Of a stretch of 10,459 nt of DNA, positions 1 to 5,044 are shown one piece after another (positions within the stretch are counted from its first letter, which is position 1; the number at the start of each line of letters is the position of its first letter). This DNA comes from an archaeon. GTDB lineage: Archaea > Asgardarchaeota > Hermodarchaeia > Hermodarchaeales > Hermodarchaeaceae. A program made the position numbers and the translations under genes. The stretch lies in NCBI GenBank assembly GCA_016550485.1, contig JABXGV010000123.1, forward strand, positions 1-10,459. The letters run 5' to 3'. Under the pieces are notes generated by a model. It made no database searches and was not told the DNA's origin. It was given only the letters and a program-made list of their open reading frames with translations.

Positions 1-108
1 AAGCCTAAAGCCAAGCCTAAAGCCAAGCCTAAAGCCAAGCCTAAAGCCAAGCCTAAAGCCAAGCCTAAAGCCAAGCCTAAAGCCAAGCCTAAAGCCAAGC
101 CTAAAGCC
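1..108 (+). repeat. Nine perfect copies of a 12-bp tandem repeat (AAGCCTAAAGCC)
   Basis: The unit AAGCCTAAAGCC occurs nine times with no mismatch and may continue left of the window. Each unit encodes Lys-Pro-Lys-Ala. Lysine alternates AAG and AAA in every unit, so the array arose by copying DNA and not by convergent selection on the peptide alone. The array lies wholly inside the eL33 reading frame and keeps that frame at any copy number. Confidence 0.97.
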
Positions 109-387
109 AGAACAAAACTTACAGAACCTCTCATTGGCGTTTTAATGAATTACCAGCGTGGAACGTGCAGACAACGGGCTCGATATGGGCTAATCCGATT
201 AAACGGTATTACAAGCAGTACTCAAGCAGCAGCACACATTGGAAGAATGGTAGTTCTCAGATTTAATGAAAATACAATAATAAAGGGTCAAATTGTCGGT
301 GTTCATGGCTGCAGCGGCACATTACGAGTACGTTTCCGTCGTGGGCTCGCTTCTGAAGCCCTCGCAAAGGAAGTCAAGGTATTCTAG
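1..387 (+). CDS. rpl35ae: Ribosomal protein eL33 (L35Ae family), 5' partial, with a KPKA-repeat N-terminal tail
   Basis: This is a large-subunit ribosomal protein that binds 23S rRNA. The frame is open from base 1: nine KPKA units (visible residues 1-36), an eight-residue linker, then an eL33-like domain from about residue 45 to 128. Recognisable family motifs are GVLMNYQRG at the first strand, AAAHIGRMVVLRF, GQIVGVHG, and LRVRFRRGL near the end. The usual GLPG near the C-terminus reads GLAS here. An ATG at 145 is not the likely start. It would remove the first conserved strand residues (GVL), has no Shine-Dalgarno sequence before it, and has no stop codon separating it from the repeats. The true start therefore lies left of the window. 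Archaeal eL33 is normally about 85-90 residues, so the tail (at least 44 residues) is an addition. A T-tract follows the stop codon, and the gene appears to end its transcript there. The family call is confident; the length of the tail is unknown. Confidence 0.86.
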   Translation, partial: KPKAKPKAKPKAKPKAKPKAKPKAKPKAKPKAKPKARTKLTEPLIGVLMNYQRGTCRQRARYGLIRLNGITSSTQAAAHIGRMVVLRFNENTIIKGQIVGVHGCSGTLRVRFRRGLASEALAKEVKVF

Positions 388-411
388 CCAAGTTCAAATG
401 AGGAAGAAACC

Positions 412-418
412 TTTTTTT
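412..418 (+). terminator. T-tract terminator after the eL33 gene
   Basis: A run of seven T follows 24 bases after the eL33 stop codon, with no strong hairpin before it. Archaeal RNA polymerase ends transcription at such T-tracts, so this is a reasonable end for the eL33 transcript. Confidence 0.5.
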
Positions 419-486
419 ACTAACCAAGCTCCATTTCATAATGGGATTCGAGCTAGTTAGGCACTTATGAAGAATTGCTTCTTGTG

Positions 487-507
487 AATAAGATAATCAG
501 TCTTATT
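487..507 (+). promoter_or_regulatory. Perfect 7-bp inverted repeat and TATA-like box upstream of the first winged-helix gene
   Basis: AATAAGA (487-493) and TCTTATT (501-507) form a perfect dyad around a 7-base centre. The left arm resembles an archaeal TATA box and sits about 60 bases before the ATG at 550, which would allow a 5' leader of roughly 35 bases. A perfect 8-bp palindrome, CTAATTAG, follows at 513-520, and a near copy, CTAGTTAG, lies at 453-460. These could be binding sites for a dimeric regulator around the promoter. The TATA assignment is weak; the dyads are seen directly. Confidence 0.35.
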
Positions 508-540
508 TCTAACTAATTAGGTTGGAGACCTTATCGAGTT

Positions 541-546
541 GGTGAT
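541..546 (+). promoter_or_regulatory. Shine-Dalgarno site GGTGAT for the gene at 550
   Basis: GGTGAT matches the part of the archaeal 16S 3'-end complement (GGAGGTGATC) that lies next to the start. It favours the ATG at 550 over the TTG directly upstream of it at 547. Confidence 0.5.
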
Positions 547-549
547 TTG

Positions 550-930
550 ATGACAAGTCGAAGAATGCTGGAGGAAAATGTGAATTTCCAAGATCCAGGT
601 CGGCGTTTAAAGGCTAAACGTCAAGAATTAGAAGAGCCACATAGTCCTTTGGATGAACGAAGTTCACCGGCAGAAGTGCCTCAGGGTCCAGTGATAGGAG
701 CTGATCACCTTGCAATCCTCTTTGTGTGTCAACAAGGATGGCAAACGCTCTTCGATATTCTTCAAGGTGTTAATGCTACACGAGTTCCAATCGGTAAGAC
801 GCCTTTGCATGAAGCTGATGTCCTCTCCCTCCTAGAAGAGCTTGAAGAGCAGGGTTATCTCAACAAAATTGAACTTAGAGGTCGCCCTGCGTGGACTACA
901 ACACCAAAAGGCAAAGACCTAGAAACCTAA
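550..930 (+). CDS. Small winged-helix protein, probable DNA-binding regulator
   Basis: The product is 126 residues from the ATG. Residues 1-45 are highly charged and proline-rich and are probably disordered or extended. Residues from about 48 on look like a winged helix: a first helix in ADHLAILFVCQQGWQTLFDIL, a helix in EADVLSLLEELEEQGYL with the spacing of a recognition helix, and a beta wing (NKIELRGRPAWTTTPKGKDL) ending in the usual threonine/lysine-rich turn. No signal peptide, membrane segment or metal-binding cysteine cluster is present. The gene has its own Shine-Dalgarno site and lies 162 bases after eL33, behind a T-tract, so it is probably transcribed separately. It converges with the ArsR-like gene, 67 bases beyond its stop. 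I recognise the fold pattern but not the specific family, and the target is unknown. Confidence 0.72.
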   Translation: MTSRRMLEENVNFQDPGRRLKAKRQELEEPHSPLDERSSPAEVPQGPVIGADHLAILFVCQQGWQTLFDILQGVNATRVPIGKTPLHEADVLSLLEELEEQGYLNKIELRGRPAWTTTPKGKDLET

Positions 931-997
931 CGATCTTCAATCCATTATCATCTGATTCTGGTGCCCTGCGAACAATCTATTCCTTTGAAGCTGGAGA

Positions 998-1246
998 TTA
1001 AAAATCTCGAGCGATACGTTCACCAGTCTCAGTCAAATAATAGAACGAATGGTATACTCCTCGTCGTTGCTCAACAAGCCCAGCTGATAACAGTCGCTTC
1101 AGATGGTAAGCAGCTGTACTTGGGGGGATATCCAAAGCTCGTGCGATATCGCGTAGAAATGTACGCTGACCATTTAGTGTCTGTAGAATCATTCGACGTG
1201 TTCGATGTCTAAGCACTTTATCGACTTTTAATCCTTCAATCATCAT
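998..1246 (-). CDS. ArsR-like winged-helix transcriptional regulator
   Basis: The product is 82 residues from the ATG at 1246; a TTG at 1255 would add three residues. The core reads as a compact ArsR-type domain: helices in DKVLRHRTRRMILQTLNG, then the helix-turn-helix TFLRDIARALDIPPSTAAYHLKRLLSAGLV, then a wing (EQRRGVYHSFYYLTETGERI). The motif STAAYHLKRLLSAGLV is the typical recognition helix and hinge of this class. There are no cysteines, so it is unlikely to be a metal sensor of the classic ArsR/SmtB kind. It has no extra sensor domain. An AT-rich TATA-like palindrome sits about 55 bases upstream, and a GATAG-type dyad lies between that box and the start, so self-regulation is plausible. 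The opposite strand also has an 83-codon open frame here, but it has no family features. Confidence 0.85.
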   Translation of the reverse strand: MMIEGLKVDKVLRHRTRRMILQTLNGQRTFLRDIARALDIPPSTAAYHLKRLLSAGLVEQRRGVYHSFYYLTETGERIARDF

Positions 1247-1295
1247 TCGAATCAACCGTCCCGCTGGTCACGATAGAAGTATATCTCTTCTTACT

Positions 1296-1309
1296 TAAAT
1301 ATATATTTA
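1296..1309. promoter_or_regulatory. Symmetric TATA-like box (TAAATATATATTTA)
   Basis: This is a perfect 14-bp palindrome of TATA character. Read leftward, it would place a transcript start near 1275 and a leader of about 30 bases for the ArsR-like gene. Because it is symmetric, it could also load TBP in the rightward direction toward the winged-helix/membrane-protein pair. Confidence 0.5.
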
Positions 1310-1433
1310 TCGGCATGAATACGTACTCTTTAGTCAAGGTTTTCTCACAAATATCAAAAAACGCCAAAATATGTAACTTGTTAACTACAATACAAACTCC
1401 AAACAGGAAGTTATTTCCTACAAACTTGTGGTA

Positions 1434-1455
1434 GCCTCCCTAACAAAAAGGGTAA
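1434..1455 (+). repeat. 22-base direct repeat, copy 1
   Basis: This copy matches 1480-1501 at 18 of 22 positions; all four differences are transitions. It shares an exact 10-base core, AAAAGGGTAA. Both copies contain a short pyrimidine block facing a purine block (CCCT/AGGG here) that could form a 4-bp hairpin. Confidence 0.6.
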
Positions 1456-1456
1456 T

Positions 1457-1469
1457 TGATAGCCTATCA
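1457..1469. promoter_or_regulatory. Dyad TGATAG-C-CTATCA, possible operator
   Basis: Two perfect 6-bp arms flank one central base. It lies between the two 22-base repeats. Eight bases of its lower strand (GATAGGCT) recur at 1578-1585, against the next gene's start, and a looser GATAG...TATC dyad lies at 1272-1285 in front of the ArsR-like gene. It could be a binding site for one of the neighbouring winged-helix proteins. Confidence 0.4.
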
Positions 1470-1479
1470 TCTTGCGAAT

Positions 1480-1501
1480 GCTTCCTTAATGAAAAGGGTA
1501 A
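1480..1501 (+). repeat. 22-base direct repeat, copy 2
   Basis: This is the second copy of the element at 1434-1455, offset by 46 bases. In the hairpin pairing, the C to T change at 1486 turns a C-G pair into a T-G wobble, so pairing potential is kept. Confidence 0.6.
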
Positions 1502-1584
1502 AGAAGAGGAAACAATCTTAGATGTGACCCAAATACATGTGCAAGATGAACACAAACTGAGCTAATATTTACGGTTGGATAGGC

Positions 1585-1950
1585 TTGGCAGAAAAACCAT
1601 CCAGAATGTCCTATGATCTATTGATGTCGCTCCTTTCTCTTAGCGAAATCCAGCGGCGAATCCTGATTTCCCTGGCTCATATCTACCCAAGGGCTGCCTC
1701 TGGAAAGCAAATCATCACCCTAACAGGATATTCAGGAAAAGCCAAGTCTCTATACCGTGGACCATTAGAGCGACTTGAGAAAGATGAACTAATCCTTGTG
1801 GATAGATTGACCCCTCGCCTCCATTCAATCCGCTGCAACCATCTCCACCCCCTTATCTCCCATCTATTGAGTCTGATTGAAGCTCATGGAGCTAAGACGC
1901 GAGAATTATATATGAAAGCCTTAGAGGATGGAACATCATTTGGCGGATAA
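1585..1950 (+). CDS. Winged-helix-like protein paired with a membrane protein
   Basis: The product is 121 residues from TTG at 1585, or 114 residues from ATG at 1606. A TATA-like TAATATTT at 1563-1570 would start transcription near 1595, which would make the ATG the real start; the weak GGTTGGAT before the TTG argues the other way. The body resembles a winged helix: LSEIQRRILISLAHIYPRAASGKQIITLTGYSG, then KSLYRGPLERLEKDELILVDR with a recognition-helix-like pattern, then a short wing (TPRLHSIRCNHLHP) and a C-terminal helix (LISHLLSLIEAHG). That C-terminal helix is typical of dimerising winged-helix proteins. There is no membrane segment. Its end overlaps the next gene by 23 bases, so the two are probably co-transcribed and translationally coupled. 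The precise family and the regulated targets are unknown. Confidence 0.68.
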   Translation: MAEKPSRMSYDLLMSLLSLSEIQRRILISLAHIYPRAASGKQIITLTGYSGKAKSLYRGPLERLEKDELILVDRLTPRLHSIRCNHLHPLISHLLSLIEAHGAKTRELYMKALEDGTSFGG

Positions 1951-2557
1951 AGATAATAAAATACTGACAGGTATGATGCGGGAGCAGTACCTAGTAGAGT
2001 GGGTGTTCCTCTCTATTCTTTGGGTAGTTAGTGCGCTTTGTGCCTACATTCTTTGTATAAACCTTCTTCTTTTACCCCAACTCGGTCCTCCCTATGCGCC
2101 TTCACTCACCGTTCCACCGCTTGAGTGGTTGTTTCTCGCTATTCAGCACCCCTTTGTCTGGCCAGCTGCTCTAGCAACAGCTTGTGCGCTTGCCTTAGTT
2201 GTTGGTCTAACATTCTATTTCTCTATCATGTTACCTGCTAAAGTTGATTCAATCGTTCGGACTGAATTAGGAAGAATTGGTCTAACTACAAAAAGGGCCT
2301 TACGCCGTCAATACAGAACTAAAATTAATTCAAAGGGTCTTCTCACTACTCGTCTCTTACCACGAATTGCTGGAAGCGGAGAATATGGCTTGGTTGTGCT
2401 TCGTGCGTCGCTTCCTGATGTTCCAGCTGAAACACTCCAAGGAGTGGCTCAACGATATTTTTTAGTTCACGATAAGTCGTCTTTAGCTACTGTGTGTTCT
2501 TTAGACGAGCTTCACTGGAAAGTAACACAACTCGCAAGGGCGCTTGATGAACTATAG
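1928..2557 (+). CDS. Two-TM membrane protein with a cytoplasmic C-terminal domain, unknown function
   Basis: The product is 209 residues from the ATG at 1928; ATGs at 1973 and 1976 would give 194 or 193 residues and remove the overlap with the upstream gene. Two hydrophobic segments are clear: about residues 23-50 and 76-102. They are joined by a proline-rich loop of some 25 residues. A basic stretch after the second segment (KRALRRQYRTK, residues 122-132) predicts that the C-terminus is inside the cell. The remaining hundred residues look like a small soluble alpha/beta domain (GEYGLVVLRASLPDVPAETL, then FLVHDKSSLATVCSLDELHWKVTQLARAL). I do not recognise a family. The overlap with the winged-helix gene suggests the two proteins act together, for example a membrane partner that holds or signals to the regulator. 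That is inference from position only. The stop codon directly abuts that of the opposing GTPase gene. Confidence 0.7.
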   Translation: MEHHLADKDNKILTGMMREQYLVEWVFLSILWVVSALCAYILCINLLLLPQLGPPYAPSLTVPPLEWLFLAIQHPFVWPAALATACALALVVGLTFYFSIMLPAKVDSIVRTELGRIGLTTKRALRRQYRTKINSKGLLTTRLLPRIAGSGEYGLVVLRASLPDVPAETLQGVAQRYFLVHDKSSLATVCSLDELHWKVTQLARALDEL

Positions 2558-4258
2558 CTATCGGATTAATTCAACGATACTTCCGATGGTGCGCGTATTT
2601 GCTTCTCGGGTTACTATACGATCACCAATCTGCAGTGCTTCTGGCCCTTTTTTGAGAGTCATCCTGACTCGGGCAACATCACCAACAACAAGATACTCCT
2701 TCTCGAAAATTTTCTCAAAGATAACGGGTTGTTGAACAGTATGACTGTGGAAGACAGGTTCGTAACCTTTTCGTATTCGGGTAGGGTGTCTGGTCACAAT
2801 TATAGTTGCATCAAAAGTCTTGCAGGATTTTACATCCGCATCTTCATCACAGACAATCTGACCTCTACGCACCTTCTCAGGCCTCATACGTTTGATGTCA
2901 AAACCAAAGACATCTCCTGCCTTGACCCGTTCTACTCTTTTCTGAAATACTTCAATGGACCCAATACGCCCTTTCATAAATCTACCATCTTTGTCAGGTC
3001 CACAGAGCACCTTCTGCCCTGGTTTGAATATCCCCTCTTGAACCGTTCCTGTAACGACAACTGTTGTGCCGTGAATCCCTCGATAAACCTTATCAATGTA
3101 CGCAAGAGCGGGTTTTTCAATGCGTTCATCAGGGATGCGAGTAGGTAGTGCAGCGAGGGTCTGGCGAAGTAAGTCGAAACCTGCACCAGTCACACAACTT
3201 GCTTCAAAAATAGGCACAACAACTCGGTGGGCTATTTCTCGGCTGATAATAGGTATATCGTCCTTTGTAGTGACGCGAAGAGGAATGTGGCCGATTTCCT
3301 TGAGTGTTGCGAAAACCAAGTCTCGCACCTTGCTAAGCATTTCATTGTTACACACATCAACCTTGGTTATGATTACTAGAAAGGGCAGCTGTTGAGTTGA
3401 AACTAATAACAGATGTTCCCTTGTAATGTCATCAAGTCGGAGAATGCCACTTCGCTGTTCTTCAGCAACAACAAGTTTGTACTCGTCGAGACAAGGGACT
3501 AGAACCATCCCATATTGTGCCGATGCTCCTAAAACGCTTCTAATCATTGTACGTGCATATTCCCTATGTCCTGGTGCGTCGAAAATGGTTAGAATACGAC
3601 TAGCTTGGTCGAAAATTCTTCCACGTCTCGCTCTATCAAGCGGAGCTTGCATTGGAATGAATTGACCTGTGTCATCGATTGCAGCAAAAGTCACATGGAG
3701 ATCAGCAGTTTGTCCCCGACGTACTTCTTGCGGATATTTGAGTAGAGGTGCCCGTGCTGCCCCACTTCCATTATCTAATTGACACTGAATAAGGACTCCT
3801 GTAAGGGTGGTTTTTCCCGAATTCACTCGTCCCATCATGTTAATGGCTAGGGTTTCTGGCACTTGGTATGCAATTATTCGGGCGACTGTATAGCTAACGA
3901 CAAGACCTTGAGGCGTTTTATGAAAGGTTTGCTCAAGTATGTCTAGCCCTGCTTCTTCGCAGAGACTGCGGAGCACTTGCTCGCTCAGTTTCACCTCTTC
4001 GTCAGTAAGACCATATACCTCCCACTGCTTTCCGTGTATGTCCTCGATTCCTATTACGAAACGCCCTTCTCCCTCACTAGAGATTAGCTTAAGTTGAGCA
4101 ATTAATTTCGTCCGGCGGTCACCTGTGGCATCACGCTTAGTTAATATGCGTTTAAATTCCGTATTTCGTGTTTCTCCGTTAGCTAGTATTTGCTCAAGAT
4201 CAAAACTTTCGGACACTAAATACCACGCGCCTCGCTTCGCGACCTTGTTGTAACACAC
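2558..4258 (-). CDS. GTPBP1-like EF-Tu-family GTPase
   Basis: This is a translational-type GTPase of the GTPBP1/GTPBP2 class, 566 residues from GTG at 4258; a GTG at 4216 would give 552. Residues 30-110 match the GTPBP1-specific N-terminal domain (TEFKRIL, EGEGRFVIGIED, VYGLTDEE, ILEQ). The G domain shows the P-loop GRVNSGKT (143-150), a switch I threonine in RRGQTADLH, DAPGH (227-231) with the catalytic-type histidine, TKVD (298-301) and SCVTG (354-358). TKxD in place of NKxD is also what I recall for eukaryotic GTPBP1. Domains II and III follow from about 385, with family-like stretches GTTVVVTGTV, GPDKDGRF, HPTRI and GDRIVTREANTRTIGSI. Residues 255-283 after switch II appear about 14 longer than in human GTPBP1 as I recall it. 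Eukaryotic relatives act in mRNA turnover and ribosome rescue. The archaeal role is not established here. A TATA-like box upstream suggests its own promoter. Confidence 0.9.
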   Translation of the reverse strand: MCYNKVAKRGAWYLVSESFDLEQILANGETRNTEFKRILTKRDATGDRRTKLIAQLKLISSEGEGRFVIGIEDIHGKQWEVYGLTDEEVKLSEQVLRSLCEEAGLDILEQTFHKTPQGLVVSYTVARIIAYQVPETLAINMMGRVNSGKTTLTGVLIQCQLDNGSGAARAPLLKYPQEVRRGQTADLHVTFAAIDDTGQFIPMQAPLDRARRGRIFDQASRILTIFDAPGHREYARTMIRSVLGASAQYGMVLVPCLDEYKLVVAEEQRSGILRLDDITREHLLLVSTQQLPFLVIITKVDVCNNEMLSKVRDLVFATLKEIGHIPLRVTTKDDIPIISREIAHRVVVPIFEASCVTGAGFDLLRQTLAALPTRIPDERIEKPALAYIDKVYRGIHGTTVVVTGTVQEGIFKPGQKVLCGPDKDGRFMKGRIGSIEVFQKRVERVKAGDVFGFDIKRMRPEKVRRGQIVCDEDADVKSCKTFDATIIVTRHPTRIRKGYEPVFHSHTVQQPVIFEKIFEKEYLVVGDVARVRMTLKKGPEALQIGDRIVTREANTRTIGSIVELIR

Positions 4259-4287
4259 TGTTTTTTCTTTAAGAATGCTTTTGGTCG

Positions 4288-4294
4288 TTTATAA
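4288..4294 (-). promoter_or_regulatory. TATA-like box for the GTPBP1-like gene
   Basis: Read leftward, this is TTATAAA, about 30 bases before the GTG at 4258. It would start transcription near 4264. That gives an almost leaderless message for the first GTG, or a leader of about 48 bases for the GTG at 4216, which has GTGGT seven bases before it. The box lies in the 54-base gap after the HAD gene, so the GTPase can be transcribed independently of the M42-HAD pair. Confidence 0.45.
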
Positions 4295-4312
4295 GGAGTC
4301 TGTACATTTTTC

Positions 4313-4999
4313 TCAGAGTGGGGGCGGTAAGAGGTGCTTTGCATCCAAGTAAGGAATTAGCTCTGTTAGTGAGGGGATTACAGCGATAGCACCCTCTGCT
4401 AGAAGTTCCTCCGCTGTTCGTACTTTTGAGATACGGCCAATACATTTCATGCCAAGCTTAATGGCTGTTAACACATCAATTGTCGAATCGCCAACGAAAA
4501 TTGCTTCTGCAGGTGTGACTCTGAAGTGCTGCAGAATTATTTCTAATCCATCGGTTGCTGGTTTCATGTGTGGTGTCTGGTCGCGGCTAATCACCAAACC
4601 TATGTATCGTTGAAGCCCAAACTTTGAAATTAGAAACTCTGTACATCGAAAGTTATCATTCGTTAACACCGCTACATCTACATGTCTGCGCTCGAGTTCG
4701 CTCAGGGTTTCAATAGTTCCAGGAACGAGTTGTGCTTTTCTAGCTCCCTTCCACTCTTCCCTCATCGCAACCTCGTATGCCTTATCCCTCAATCGACTAA
4801 GCTCAATTATTGGCATCCCTTGATCCTGAGCATAAACAAAGGCACTGCGAAGAAGGTCTTGTGTGCTATTCATTGGCAAAACTTCAACGGGAAACCCCTG
4901 ATTAAGAAAGAGGTCACGGATAGCATGTCGCATAGCTAGAAAATTGATTTCTGCAGTGACTAGGGTACCATCTAAATCGAATACAACTAGTTTAATCAC
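4313..4999 (-). CDS. HAD-superfamily phosphatase (phosphoglycolate-phosphatase-like)
   Basis: This is a 228-residue phosphohydrolase of the haloacid dehalogenase superfamily, cytosolic. All four family motifs are present: DLDGT with the nucleophile D8 and acid D10; TND (113-115); lysine 146 in HMKP; and GDSTID (170-175) with magnesium-binding aspartates. Residues 15-90 between motifs I and II form an alpha-helical cap (type C1), as in phosphoglycolate phosphatase and beta-phosphoglucomutase relatives. The substrate cannot be read from the motifs. The start is GTG, supported by a clear AAGGAG eight bases upstream. The gene lies 45 bases behind the M42 peptidase on the same strand and is probably its operon partner, though the functions have no obvious link. 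The C-terminus ends in a proline-rich LLPPPL. Confidence 0.88.
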   Translation of the reverse strand: MIKLVVFDLDGTLVTAEINFLAMRHAIRDLFLNQGFPVEVLPMNSTQDLLRSAFVYAQDQGMPIIELSRLRDKAYEVAMREEWKGARKAQLVPGTIETLSELERRHVDVAVLTNDNFRCTEFLISKFGLQRYIGLVISRDQTPHMKPATDGLEIILQHFRVTPAEAIFVGDSTIDVLTAIKLGMKCIGRISKVRTAEELLAEGAIAVIPSLTELIPYLDAKHLLPPPL

Positions 5000-5007
5000 A
5001 GGTGTTC

Positions 5008-5013
5008 TCCTTT
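5008..5013 (-). promoter_or_regulatory. Shine-Dalgarno site for the HAD phosphatase gene
   Basis: Read leftward, this is AAGGAG, eight bases before the GTG at 4999. It fixes a non-ATG start for this gene. Confidence 0.7.
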
Positions 5014-5044
5014 CATTGAACGCTGGATTTAGCGTTCGCTAGTC

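Larger units (their letters stand above)
1247..1584. other. Repeat- and dyad-rich intergenic region between two divergent regulator genes
   Basis: About 340 bases carry no supportable gene. The region contains a 14-bp AT palindrome at 1296-1309, a small inverted repeat CTAC/GTAG at 1418-1421 and 1431-1434, two copies of a 22-base element 46 bases apart, and a 13-base dyad at 1457-1469. The longest ATG frame I examined (from 1315) is 39 codons with no family resemblance. The density of elements suggests a control region for the genes on either side, or a small RNA or long leader. No tRNA fold is visible. Confidence 0.55.

Noticed and set aside
1..108. Telomere-like or CRISPR-like repeat array
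   Set aside because: The 12-bp units have no spacers and are in frame with the eL33 domain as KPKA, so a coding repeat explains them fully. Resemblance of the lower strand to TTAGGC-type telomere repeats is incidental.
145..387. Stand-alone 80-residue eL33 starting at the ATG at 145
   Set aside because: It lacks a Shine-Dalgarno site and would lose the conserved GVL before MNYQRG; the open frame continues upstream.
544..560. C/D-box small RNA suggested by TTGATGA
   Set aside because: No matching D box (CTGA) or C'/D' pair at suitable spacing was found; the bases are explained by the Shine-Dalgarno site and start codon.
961..1212. Rightward 83-codon frame opposite the ArsR-like gene
   Set aside because: It has no family features and lies on the complement of a clear helix-turn-helix gene.
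1315..1434. 39-codon rightward frame from the ATG at 1315
   Set aside because: It has no Shine-Dalgarno site, would start before any transcript from the TATA box just upstream, and shows no recognisable composition.
1530..1564. C/D-box-like AGATGAA with CTGA nearby
   Set aside because: The boxes are only about eight bases apart and the C box is imperfect, so there is no room for a guide.
2729..3148. 139-codon and other rightward frames opposite the GTPase gene
   Set aside because: They are complements of well-conserved GTPBP1 domains and have no protein-like features of their own.
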